Source of the DNA: an uncultured bacterium
Lineage (GTDB): Bacteria > Actinomycetota > Coriobacteriia > Coriobacteriales > Coriobacteriaceae
NCBI GenBank assembly: GCA_905214435.1
Contig: CAJMMA010000017.1
Span: 1 to 32,647 of the forward strand
Reading direction: 5' to 3'
DNA: 32,647 nucleotides
Part shown: positions 8,814 through 16,164 of the stretch, in pieces
Position numbering within the stretch: the first letter of the stretch is position 1
Layout of the letters: each line of letters begins with the position of its first letter
Notes under the pieces: generated by a model
What the model saw: only the letters and a program-made list of their open reading frames with translations
Databases searched by the model: none
Told to the model about the DNA's origin: nothing
Position numbers and translations under genes: made by a program

Positions 8814-9350
8814 ATGGGTATGGCGGACTCTTTTGAGCAGATTTCCGCACATAACGAGGAGCTGGCGCGCGATATTGTCGAGCGCGCGAGCGCTCGGGGC
8901 GTGACGGTTTCTACGGCTGAGTCGCTGACGGCGGGTATGATCGCCTCGACGATTGCCGATATCCCGGGCGCCTCGGCGGTGCTGCGCGGCGGTGCGGTGA
9001 CCTATTGCGATGAGATCAAGCATCGTGTTCTGGGTGTTGAGCAGGAGACGCTCGATCGGTTTAGCGCCGTGTCGCACCAGACGGCGCGCGAGATGGCCGC
9101 GGGCTCGCTGGACCTCTATCAGAGCGATGTGGCCGTGAGCGCAACGGGCTACGCTGGGCCCGGTGGTGGCACCGAGCAAGACCCCGCCGGCACGTTCTAT
9201 ATTGGCTGGGCGTATCGCGCGGCCGATGGGGGAGCGCCGGTTGTCGAGTCTGCGCGCTGTCATTACGAGGGCGATCGGTCGTGCGTTCGTGCCCATGCGG
9301 TCGCGGAGGCTTTGGGACGCATTGCCCTTGTGCTTAACTCTATGGAATAG
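8814..9350 (+). CDS. pncC: Stand-alone CinA C-terminal domain (nicotinamide-nucleotide amidase)
   Basis: This 178-residue protein matches only the C-terminal half of CinA, the PncC domain that deamidates NMN to nicotinate mononucleotide in pyridine-nucleotide salvage. Visible motifs are STAESLTAGMIAS (33-45), GGAVTYCDEIK (about 60-70) and SATGYAGPGGG (about 109-119). The N-terminal MoaB/COG1058 domain of full-length CinA is absent. ATG at 8814 or 8820 could be the start; the ribosome binding site is weak, suggesting coupling to pgsA 6 nt upstream. It is the last gene before a terminator and precedes recA, as cinA does in many bacteria. Confidence 0.88.
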   Translation: MGMADSFEQISAHNEELARDIVERASARGVTVSTAESLTAGMIASTIADIPGASAVLRGGAVTYCDEIKHRVLGVEQETLDRFSAVSHQTAREMAAGSLDLYQSDVAVSATGYAGPGGGTEQDPAGTFYIGWAYRAADGGAPVVESARCHYEGDRSCVRAHAVAEALGRIALVLNSME

Positions 9351-9357
9351 ACGTGTT

Positions 9358-9381
9358 TTAAGGGGCCTCCGGGCCCCTTAA
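9358..9381. terminator. Intrinsic terminator after the rnj-cinA operon
   Basis: A perfect 10-bp stem TTAAGGGGCC / GGCCCCTTAA (9358-9367 and 9372-9381) with a TCCG tetraloop lies 8 nt after the cinA stop. The T-rich part is short (TTAATT), and the A/T flanks are symmetric, so it could act on both strands. Confidence 0.8.
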
Positions 9382-9457
9382 TTGTGGAGATAGGGACCTT
9401 AGGCTCATTTGGCGTTTGTGCTGGTTGTAGACGTAATTTTTGCCTGCCTTGTTCATA

Positions 9458-9519
9458 TTTGGTCCTTTGTGGTCAAGCATTTGGTCAGTGTTTGGTCGGC
9501 GTTTGGTTGGTTTTTGGAA
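9458..9519 (+). repeat. Helically phased TTTGGTC motif array upstream of recA
   Basis: Six copies of a TTTGGTC-like heptamer start at 9458, 9468 (TGTGGTC), 9480, 9491, 9502 (TTTGGTT) and 9513 (TTTGGAA). Steps are 10, 12, 11, 11 and 11 bp, close to one helical turn. The array ends about 30 bp upstream of the recA -35. All copies are in the same orientation. This looks like a run of sites for a DNA-binding protein on one face of the helix, but no regulator can be named. Confidence 0.65.
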
Positions 9520-9549
9520 AGACCGCCTGCATATGATTTATCTGAACGG

Positions 9550-9578
9550 TTGACCACGAACAGCCGTTCGTTTATTAT
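9550..9578 (+). promoter_or_regulatory. recA promoter with LexA box in the spacer
   Basis: TTGACC (9550-9555) and TATTAT (9573-9578) are separated by exactly 17 bp. The spacer contains the palindrome CGAACAGCCGTTCG at 9557-9570, a GAAC-N4-GTTC site of the Gram-positive LexA (DinR) type. LexA bound there would block RNA polymerase. The same arrangement recurs at the LysM gene near lexA. Confidence 0.88.
9557..9570. promoter_or_regulatory. LexA (SOS) box of recA
   Basis: CGAACAGCCGTTCG has perfect outer arms (CGAAC/GTTCG) and fits the CGAAC-N4-GTTCG consensus known for Bacillus and actinobacterial LexA. It lies between the -35 and -10 of recA. Confidence 0.88.
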
Positions 9579-9608
9579 CGATGCAGGTTGTTAAGAGGAG
9601 GGCTATTC

Positions 9609-10757
9609 ATGGCCAAGAATTCAGGTCCCGTACGTACCGTTCATGCTCGCACGACGGGTAAAGAGCGCGATGAGATGATCGCCACCACCAAGGCCGAGAT
9701 AGAGAAGAAATTCGGCCAGGGTTCCATCATGAGGTACGGCGACGGTGGCCCCGAGCTCGAGGTCGAGGCCATCCCTACGGGCGCTCTGGCACTCGATGCC
9801 GCACTGGGTATCGGCGGTGTGCCGCGCGGCCGAATCGTCGAGATCTACGGTCCCGAGTCCTCCGGTAAGACGACGCTTTCGCTCGAGATCTTGGCCGAGG
9901 CCCAGGCAATGGGTGGCGTTGTGGCATTTATCGATGCCGAGCACGCGCTCGATCCCACGTATGCCGCGCGCATCGGCGTGGATATCGACGAGGTGCTCAT
10001 TTCCCAGCCCGATACGGGTGAGCAGGCGCTCGAAATCGTTGACATGCTTGTGCGTTCTGGTGCCATCGATGCCATCGTTGTCGACTCCGTCGCCGCGCTG
10101 ACCCCGCGTGCCGAGATCGAGGGAGAAATCGGCGACACTACGGTCGGTCTTCAGGCTCGCCTGATGAGCCAGGCGCTCCGCAAGCTCGCCGGCTCGCTGT
10201 CCAAGTCCAACACGACGTGCATCTTCATTAACCAGCTGCGTGAGAAGATCGGCGTCATGTTCGGCAACCCCGAGACTACGACGGGCGGCCGTGCCCTTAA
10301 GTTCTTCTCTTCGGTGCGTATCGACATTCGCCGCATCGACAGCATTAAGCTTAAGGACGAGGTTATCGGTAACCGCGTGCGCGCCAAGGTCGTTAAGAAC
10401 AAGGTGGCAGCTCCGTTCCGTTCTGCTGAGTTCGACATCATGTACGGTACGGGCATCTCTAAGGAGGGCTCGATCTTGGACATGGCTGTCGAGTGCGGCA
10501 TCTGCAAGAAGATGGGCTCCTGGTTTGCCTATGACGAGGACAAGCTCGGCAACGGTCGCGAGGCCGCCAAGGCGTTCCTGCGCGAACACCCCGATTGCGC
10601 TGACGAGATTGAGCATAAGGTCCGCCTTGCCTGCGGGCTTGAGTTTGATGACGATGCTCCGTCCGAAGTCGAGCTGACCGATCAGCCTGCGCCTGAGGAG
10701 TTTGACGAGCTTTACGCCATCGATGGTTCCGCCATGCTCGATGATGACGACGAGTAG
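9609..10757 (+). CDS. recA: Recombinase RecA
   Basis: Strand-exchange ATPase of homologous recombination and the co-protease that triggers LexA self-cleavage. Walker A GPESSGKT is at residues 81-88; EAQAMGGVVAFIDAEHAL, the VVDSVAALTPRAE Walker B region, the DNA-binding loops and FINQLREKIGVMFG are all present. The C-terminus is acidic (ending DDDDE), as in other RecA proteins. The frame is open upstream to a TTG at 9588, but ATG 9609 is preferred because AGAGGAGG (9593-9600) lies 8 nt before it, giving 382 residues. recX follows after 11 nt. Confidence 0.97.
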   Translation: MAKNSGPVRTVHARTTGKERDEMIATTKAEIEKKFGQGSIMRYGDGGPELEVEAIPTGALALDAALGIGGVPRGRIVEIYGPESSGKTTLSLEILAEAQAMGGVVAFIDAEHALDPTYAARIGVDIDEVLISQPDTGEQALEIVDMLVRSGAIDAIVVDSVAALTPRAEIEGEIGDTTVGLQARLMSQALRKLAGSLSKSNTTCIFINQLREKIGVMFGNPETTTGGRALKFFSSVRIDIRRIDSIKLKDEVIGNRVRAKVVKNKVAAPFRSAEFDIMYGTGISKEGSILDMAVECGICKKMGSWFAYDEDKLGNGREAAKAFLREHPDCADEIEHKVRLACGLEFDDDAPSEVELTDQPAPEEFDELYAIDGSAMLDDDDE

Positions 10758-10768
10758 CGGTTACGCTC

Positions 10769-11461
10769 ATGTCGTATACGGTGACTGAGGCCACGGTCGT
10801 CTTTCCCGATAAGAAGGCGGCCTCCTCGTTCTCGAGCGGGTATGCGTCCAAAAAGCCTTGCGCACGTATCGATTGCGAGCTTGAGGGCGGTTTTAAGCGG
10901 TCCATTTGGATTCCCGTGCGGGCCGCGCGCCTGTATGTCAAAAACCGCCCTGATCTTCCCTGTGATTGGGATAACTTTCGTGAGGCGGTTCAGCTCATCG
11001 AGCGTAAATGTGCTCTCACCATGGTGACCGAGATGTTGTCGCGCCGCGACCATGCGACGGGTGAGGTCCGTGACAAGCTGGCTCGCTACGGCTTTCACCA
11101 GTCCGCGATCGATTTCGCCGTCGAACGCGCCACCGAGTATCGCTTTTTAGACGAGAACCGCTTTTGCTCGTACTTTATCGAGGAACGCAAGCGGCGCGGT
11201 TGGGGACAGCGTAAAATCGAGACCGAGCTCAAGCGTCGTCATGTCGTGCTCGATGACATTCCCGGTTATCCCGAGGATTATTTTGCCGTCGAAGACGATT
11301 TGGCGCGTGCGTCAGCCCTGCTCGCCAAGCGGCGTGTTCCAGAGACGCGCGGATTCGAAAAACTGGTTCGGTTTTTGATGGGCAAGGGCTTCTCGTATCA
11401 CATCGCCGCCGATGCCGTTAAGGCACGTCTCGATGCCGAGCGTGAGGAATGTGCGGTTTAG
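10769..11461 (+). CDS. recX: Regulatory protein RecX
   Basis: A 230-residue RecX-family protein that modulates RecA filaments. The RecX three-helix repeats are seen in the middle and end: LSRRDHATGEVRDKLARYGF, FLDENRFCSYFIEERKRRGW with GQRKIETELKRR, and the last repeat RFLMGKGFSYHIAADAV. About 80 N-terminal residues precede the first repeat. No clear ribosome binding site precedes ATG 10769, and with only 11 nt after recA, coupled translation is likely. The recA-recX pairing supports the call. Confidence 0.9.
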   Translation: MSYTVTEATVVFPDKKAASSFSSGYASKKPCARIDCELEGGFKRSIWIPVRAARLYVKNRPDLPCDWDNFREAVQLIERKCALTMVTEMLSRRDHATGEVRDKLARYGFHQSAIDFAVERATEYRFLDENRFCSYFIEERKRRGWGQRKIETELKRRHVVLDDIPGYPEDYFAVEDDLARASALLAKRRVPETRGFEKLVRFLMGKGFSYHIAADAVKARLDAEREECAV

Positions 11462-11474
11462 GCGTATGTGTTTT

Positions 11475-11523
11475 GTGGCCCTGCCGTTCACCGCGTTTTA
11501 GCCGCCGTGCTGGGGCCATTTAT
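11475..11523 (+). terminator. Possible terminator after recX
   Basis: TGGCCC (11476-11481) and GGGCCA (11513-11518) can pair, with GC extensions inside, and ATTTATTT follows. The loop is long (about 31 nt), so the call is tentative. It lies directly before the rny promoter. Confidence 0.4.
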
Positions 11524-11552
11524 TTGACAGTTGTTGTGGTTCAACGTACGAT
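11524..11552 (+). promoter_or_regulatory. rny promoter
   Basis: A consensus -35 TTGACA (11524-11529) and a -10 TACGAT (11547-11552) are spaced by 17 bp. Transcription would start near 11559, leaving a leader of about 160 nt before the RNase Y start codon. Confidence 0.85.
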
Positions 11553-11580
11553 AAACACTGTCATTTGCTTTGTGATATGT

Positions 11581-11683
11581 GCTCATCTGTGATGAGTTTG
11601 TTTATATGTTTATCTGTATCCGACCCGCATAAGCTGCGCCCATATTACTCAAATGTCGCGAGCCGTTCGCAAGGACGGTTCGC
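11581..11683 (+). promoter_or_regulatory. Structured leader of rny
   Basis: Two hairpins lie in the long 5' leader. The first is CTCATC-TGT-GATGAG (11582-11596), followed by T-rich sequence (TTTGTTTATATGTTTATC). The second is GCGAGCCGT / ACGGTTCGC (11658-11666 and 11675-11683), nine pairs including one G-T, followed by TTTGTTGTG. Both have the look of weak intrinsic terminators or attenuators; a feedback role for RNase Y is inference. Confidence 0.5.
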
Positions 11684-11718
11684 TTTGTTGTGTAACGAAT
11701 CCATAAAAAGGAGTGAGC

Positions 11719-13269
11719 ATGCCTATCATCGCAGCGCTCGTTGGCATCGTTTTGGGTGCCATCGCCGCCATTGCCTACATGCGCACCGCCAAGCAGGGTA
11801 GTCTTCACGAGGCCGACGAAAAAATCCAGTCGGCACACGCACAGGCTGAGTCCCTGATCGGTGATGCTAAGCGTCAGGCCGAGACCCTCAAAAAAGAGGC
11901 TCTGCTCGAGGCTAAAGAGGAGATCATCAAGAACAAGCAGGCTGCCGAGGCCGAGGACAAGCAGCGTAAGAACGAGATTCGTACGCTCGAGAACCGTGTG
12001 ATGCAGCGCGAGGAGTCCCTCGATCGCCGCAACGATGCCCTCGACAAGCGTGAGCATCAGCTGTCCAGCCAGGCTGGCCAGGTCGAGAAGCGTTCCCGCG
12101 AGCTTGAGGAGCTCTGTGCCAAGCAGACCTCGGAGCTCGAGCGCATCGCCGACCTGACCCGCGAGGACGCTCACAAGGAGCTCCTCGACAAGGTTCGCGG
12201 CGAGGTTACCCACGAGGCCGCCACGATCATCCGAGAGTCCGAGCAGCAGGTTCGCGCCGAGTGCCACAAGACCGCTCAGGAGATCCTGTCCTTGGCGATT
12301 CAGCGCTGCGCCGCCGATCACACTGCCGAGGTCACCGTTACCTCCGTGCACATTCCTTCCGATGACCTCAAAGGTCGCATCATCGGCCGCGAGGGTCGCA
12401 ACATCCGGACCTTCGAGCAGGTTTCCGGCGTCAACCTCGTGATCGACGACACGCCCGAGACCGTCGTTCTTTCGAGCTTCGACCCGGTCCGTCGTGAGAC
12501 CGCCCGCGTCGCCCTCGAGAACCTCATCGCCGACGGCCGCATTCACCCTGCCCGTATCGAGGAGATGTATCACAAGGCCGCCGACCTGGTTCAGCAGCGC
12601 GTGCGCGAGGCTGGCGAGCAGGCTGCCTTCGATACCGGCATCCACGATCTGCACCCCGAGATCGTCAAGACCCTTGGTGCCCTGCGCTACCGTACCTCGT
12701 TTGGTCAGAACGTGCTTCAGCATTCCCTCGAGGTCTCTGATCTGTGCGGCGTGATGGCTTCCGAGCTTGGCCTGGACGTTGTGACCGCCAAGCGCGCCGG
12801 CCTGCTTCATGACCTGGGCAAGGCAATCGACCACGACGTCGAGGGCCCGCATGCCGTCATCGGCGCCGAGCTGGCCCGCCGTTATGGCGAGAAGCCCGTT
12901 ATCGTCCACGCTATCGAGGCTCACCATGCCGATGTCGACCCCAACACGGTGCTCGATGTCCTGGTGCAGGCCGCCGATGCTGTCTCTGCCTCTCGCCCCG
13001 GTGCCCGTCGCGAGTCTGCCGAGAACTACATCAAGCGTCTTGAGAAGCTCGAGGAGATCGCCAACTCCCATGACGGCGTCGAACGTACCTATGCCATGCA
13101 GGCCGGTCGCGAGGTCCACGTCATGGTCCAGCCGGACAAGATCTCCGATGCCCAGTCCACGGTCCTGGCTCACGATATCGCCCATCAGATCGAGGAAGAG
13201 ATGGAGTATCCCGGTCAGGTGCGCGTCGTCGTGATTCGCGAGAGCCGCGCTGTCGATATCGCTAAATAA
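11719..13269 (+). CDS. rny: Ribonuclease Y
   Basis: Membrane-anchored endoribonuclease that initiates mRNA decay. The 516 residues contain an N-terminal transmembrane helix (about 3-21), a long charged coiled coil (about 25-195), a KH RNA-binding domain (about 205-270, with GRIIGREGRNIR) and an HD phosphohydrolase domain with the H364-D365 pair in LLHDLGKAIDHD. Length and order are those of RNase Y (YmdA). The start at ATG 11719 fits AAAAGGAG at 11706-11713; a GTG two codons earlier overlaps that site. A GHKL ATPase gene follows after 1 nt. Confidence 0.95.
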   Translation: MPIIAALVGIVLGAIAAIAYMRTAKQGSLHEADEKIQSAHAQAESLIGDAKRQAETLKKEALLEAKEEIIKNKQAAEAEDKQRKNEIRTLENRVMQREESLDRRNDALDKREHQLSSQAGQVEKRSRELEELCAKQTSELERIADLTREDAHKELLDKVRGEVTHEAATIIRESEQQVRAECHKTAQEILSLAIQRCAADHTAEVTVTSVHIPSDDLKGRIIGREGRNIRTFEQVSGVNLVIDDTPETVVLSSFDPVRRETARVALENLIADGRIHPARIEEMYHKAADLVQQRVREAGEQAAFDTGIHDLHPEIVKTLGALRYRTSFGQNVLQHSLEVSDLCGVMASELGLDVVTAKRAGLLHDLGKAIDHDVEGPHAVIGAELARRYGEKPVIVHAIEAHHADVDPNTVLDVLVQAADAVSASRPGARRESAENYIKRLEKLEEIANSHDGVERTYAMQAGREVHVMVQPDKISDAQSTVLAHDIAHQIEEEMEYPGQVRVVVIRESRAVDIAK

Positions 13270-13270
13270 C

Positions 13271-14356
13271 ATGAGCGACGCGAACGAGCTCATCTCATTT
13301 ATCGCGTCGATGTCGGGGGAGGGCAACCTTCGCGTCGAGGAGAACCTTGGCGAGGGGTATGTCCGCCTCCGCGTTTCGGAGGCCGAGCGGCGCCAGGCTA
13401 AGCACGACATTCAGCATGTCGAGGACATCGTCATCGAAATGCTCCGTAATGCTCGCGATGCCGGCGCCGACAAGGTCTATCTCGCCACGACCAAGGAAGA
13501 TGGCGTCCGCACGCTTGTCTTTCTGGACAACGGCTCGGGCGTTCCGCAGGATATGCAGGAACGCATCTTCGATGCCCGCGTTACCTCCAAGCTCGAGAGC
13601 ATGAAGATGGACCGTTGGGGCGTTCACGGTCGTGGCATGGCATTGTTTTCGATTAAGCAGAACACCGACGAGGCCCGTGTGGTCACGTCCGGCGTCGATC
13701 TTGGTTCAGCCTTCAAGGTGAGCGTTGCGGCCGACCACCTCAGTGAGCGTGCCGATCAGTCCAGCTGGCCCCAGGCCGTCAAGGATGAGGACGGACGTTA
13801 TGTCTGCGCTCGCGGTCCACATAATATTATTCGCGCTGCTTGTGAGTTTGCGCTCGAGGAGTTGCGTGGTTGCGATGTCTATCTCGGTTCTCCGTCTGAG
13901 ATTGCCGCGACCCTTTATGCTCAAGCGTCAAGTCGGCTCGATACGTCTCGTCTCCTGTTCATTGATGACGAGAGCGAGCTTCCGGTTGTCGATCGTTTAG
14001 GCCTTGCTTCTGATGCCGAGGACTTTATCCGTATTTGTTCGGGTTTGGGTCTTGAGATGTCCGAGCGCACGGCCCATCGCATTTTGGCAGGGCAGATTAA
14101 GCCCGTTCGCGGTGTGACCGCGCGTCTGCTGCGCGAGCGTGATTCGTCCTCGCATGCGCCGGCTCCTGTCGATCTCGCGAAGGATCGTCGCGGGCTACGT
14201 ATTGCCAAGGATGACATGGCACAGTTTTCGCGCGCTGTGGAACGCGACTTTAATGACCTTGCCACCCGGTACTATCTCAACCTTTGCGGCGACCCAAAGA
14301 TCCGTGTTTCGCGTGATCGAATCACCGTGACCTTTGATCTTGCCAAAGAGGAATAG
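13271..14356 (+). CDS. Uncharacterised GHKL-fold ATPase downstream of rny
   Basis: The N-terminal part of this 361-residue protein is a GHKL (gyrase/Hsp90/histidine kinase/MutL) ATP-binding domain. The N box is EMLRNARDAGA (E56, N60, D63), the G1 box is DNGSGVP (86-92) and the G2 box is GVHGRGMALFSI (117-128). No phospho-acceptor histidine domain, sensor domain or membrane segment is seen, so it is not a normal histidine kinase. The C-terminal two thirds are not recognised; the stretch around SERTAHRILAGQIKP could form a helix-turn-helix. It starts 1 nt after the rny stop without its own ribosome binding site, which suggests coupled translation and a shared process. Function unknown. Confidence 0.8.
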   Translation: MSDANELISFIASMSGEGNLRVEENLGEGYVRLRVSEAERRQAKHDIQHVEDIVIEMLRNARDAGADKVYLATTKEDGVRTLVFLDNGSGVPQDMQERIFDARVTSKLESMKMDRWGVHGRGMALFSIKQNTDEARVVTSGVDLGSAFKVSVAADHLSERADQSSWPQAVKDEDGRYVCARGPHNIIRAACEFALEELRGCDVYLGSPSEIAATLYAQASSRLDTSRLLFIDDESELPVVDRLGLASDAEDFIRICSGLGLEMSERTAHRILAGQIKPVRGVTARLLRERDSSSHAPAPVDLAKDRRGLRIAKDDMAQFSRAVERDFNDLATRYYLNLCGDPKIRVSRDRITVTFDLAKEE

Positions 14357-14360
14357 TGCC

Positions 14361-14389
14361 TTTACCGAGTCCACTCGGTACGATACAGT
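14361..14389 (+). promoter_or_regulatory. Putative spoVS promoter overlapping a palindrome
   Basis: TTTACC (14361-14366) and TACAGT (14384-14389) are spaced by 17 bp. A perfect 7-bp inverted repeat TACCGAG-TCCA-CTCGGTA (14363-14380) overlaps the -35 and fills most of the spacer, a placement typical of a repressor operator. No T-tract follows, so a terminator for the upstream gene is less likely. Confidence 0.5.
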
Positions 14390-14430
14390 TATTGCAGTTA
14401 AAACGTACTTTTAAATGCAGGAGTTTCTTC

Positions 14431-14748
14431 ATGGATTGCCTGAAGGTATCAAGCAAATCATCGCCCGCGTCCGTTGCCGGCGCCATCGCCGGCATGGTCA
14501 AGGATGGTGTACCCGTCAACATCCAGTGTGTCGGCGCCGGTGCCGTCAACCAGGCTATTAAGGCCGTTGCTATCGCGCGCGGTTTTTTGATTCCAACCGG
14601 TTTTGATATTTCCTGCGCGCCCGTGTTCTCCGACATCCTCATTAACGGGGAGTCGCGCACGGCCATCCGCCTTTCTATCTACGTTCACCAGATCAATCGA
14701 GCTGCTATGGATAACGTCGTCATGGATGATGTTAAGCCTGTGGCATAG
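14431..14748 (+). CDS. spoVS: Stage V sporulation protein S (SpoVS) family protein
   Basis: A 105-residue SpoVS/Alba-fold protein. The core LKVSSKSSPASVAGAIAGM, the GAGAVNQAIKAVAIARGF block and GESRTAIRLS closely follow Bacillus SpoVS. It is about 20 residues longer at the C-terminus (VHQINRAAMDNVV...). The frame is open to 14356, but ATG 14431 is chosen because AGGAG lies at 14419-14423 with ideal spacing and family members begin at this point. SpoVS influences sporulation and septation in Bacillus; this lineage is not known to form spores, so its role is probably nucleic-acid related. It lies between rny/GHKL and miaB, as in many Clostridia. Confidence 0.92.
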   Translation: MDCLKVSSKSSPASVAGAIAGMVKDGVPVNIQCVGAGAVNQAIKAVAIARGFLIPTGFDISCAPVFSDILINGESRTAIRLSIYVHQINRAAMDNVVMDDVKPVA

Positions 14749-14793
14749 CTTCTGCTTGCCTTGTTTCGCTCCCCATCGTTAGGACTTATGCAC

Positions 14794-16164
14794 ATGGACC
14801 AGCGTTCCGTACGCGATATTCTTGCCGGTAAAACCTACTATATCCGCACCTTTGGCTGCCAGATGAATCAGCACGACTCCGAGCGTGTGAGCGGTCTGCT
14901 TGATTCGTATGGCTGCCTCATGGCGCTCGATCCCGCGCATGCCGATATCGTTGTCTTCATGACGTGCTGCGTGCGCGAGGCCGCCGATACTCGCCTGTAC
15001 GGTCAGTGCAATTCCTGCAAAAGCCTGCCGCCTTCGCCTTCGGGCAAGCGCGTGGTTGCCGTTGGCGGTTGCATCGCGCAGCGCGATGGCGAGGGCCTGC
15101 TCACCAACGTCGATAACGTCAATGTCATCTTTGGCACGCATTCCATTGCACATGTGGCCGAGCTCATTGCCGAGGCGTTCCTTGATGGTAAGCGTCATAT
15201 CCGCACCAATGAGCATGAGGATACGGACGCCATGAGCATGCCGTGGCATCGCGAGACCCAGTATCACGCCTGGGTGCCCATCATGACGGGCTGCAATAAT
15301 TTCTGCACCTATTGCATCGTGCCGTACGTACGCGGTCGCGAAAAGAGCCGCCCCTTCGAGGAGATTGTCGACGAGGTGACCGGTCTGGTGCGCCAGGGCG
15401 TGCGTGAGATTACGCTGCTGGGCCAAAACGTTAACTCATATGGTCGCGATCTGTTTGGCAAGCCGCGTTTTGCCGATTTGCTGCGCGCCGTGGGCGATAC
15501 GGGTGTGGAGCGTATCTTCTTTACGTCTTCGCATCCCAAGGATCTGTTGCCCGAGACCATCGACGCCATGGCCGAGACGCCTGCCGTTATGCCGCAGCTG
15601 CACTTGGCCGTCCAGTCAGGTTCGACGCGGATCCTCAAAGAGATGAATCGCCGTTATACACGCGAGGACTATCTGGGCCTGGTCGATCGCATTCGCAACC
15701 GCATGCCCGATATCGCGCTCTCGACTGACATTATCGTTGGCTTTCCGGGCGAGAATGAAGAAGACTTTGAGCAGACGCTCTCACTTGCCGAGACGGTCCG
15801 CTATGCTCAGGCCTATACCTTCATCTATTCCAAGCGCGCCGGTACCCCGGCCGCCGAGATTGACGATCCTACGCCGCATGAGGTTATTCTCGAGCGTTTC
15901 AACCGCCTGGTTAAGGTTATCGAGACCACGGCACACGAGTATAACCAGGGTGAGCTCCATACTGTGGTGCCGGCGCTCATTGAGGGAACGAGTAAAAAGA
16001 ACGACGCGGTCCTGCTGGGTAAGAGTCCCAAGAATCAGACCGTGCATGCGCCCATCCCCGAGGGCTACAGCATCGATCAGCTTGTTGGCAAGATCGTTGA
16101 TGTTGACGTTGACGTTGCCAAGACCTGGTATTTGTCCGGCTCCGTTGTGGGCGAGCCGCGCTAA
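14794..16164 (+). CDS. miaB: tRNA-2-methylthio-N6-dimethylallyladenosine synthase MiaB
   Basis: Radical-SAM methylthiotransferase that converts i6A37 to ms2i6A37 in tRNAs. TFGCQMNQHDSER near the N-terminus, the second and third cluster cysteines (MTCCVRE, GGCIAQR), the radical-SAM triad CNNFCTYC and a C-terminal TRAM domain are all present. Of two close ATG codons (14788 and 14794) I prefer the second: AGGA at 14781-14784 is 9 nt from it but only 3 nt from the first. The stop overlaps the miaA start by one base, so both steps of this A37 modification are made together. Confidence 0.95.
   Translation: MDQRSVRDILAGKTYYIRTFGCQMNQHDSERVSGLLDSYGCLMALDPAHADIVVFMTCCVREAADTRLYGQCNSCKSLPPSPSGKRVVAVGGCIAQRDGEGLLTNVDNVNVIFGTHSIAHVAELIAEAFLDGKRHIRTNEHEDTDAMSMPWHRETQYHAWVPIMTGCNNFCTYCIVPYVRGREKSRPFEEIVDEVTGLVRQGVREITLLGQNVNSYGRDLFGKPRFADLLRAVGDTGVERIFFTSSHPKDLLPETIDAMAETPAVMPQLHLAVQSGSTRILKEMNRRYTREDYLGLVDRIRNRMPDIALSTDIIVGFPGENEEDFEQTLSLAETVRYAQAYTFIYSKRAGTPAAEIDDPTPHEVILERFNRLVKVIETTAHEYNQGELHTVVPALIEGTSKKNDAVLLGKSPKNQTVHAPIPEGYSIDQLVGKIVDVDVDVAKTWYLSGSVVGEPR

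Noticed and set aside
9409..9594. A 61-codon frame starting TTG upstream of recA
   Set aside because: It runs through the phased repeats, promoter and LexA box of recA and has no ribosome binding site.
11602..13410. A 602-codon minus-strand frame opposite rny
   Set aside because: Antisense shadow of RNase Y; low-complexity Leu/Gly/Asp-rich peptide without motifs.
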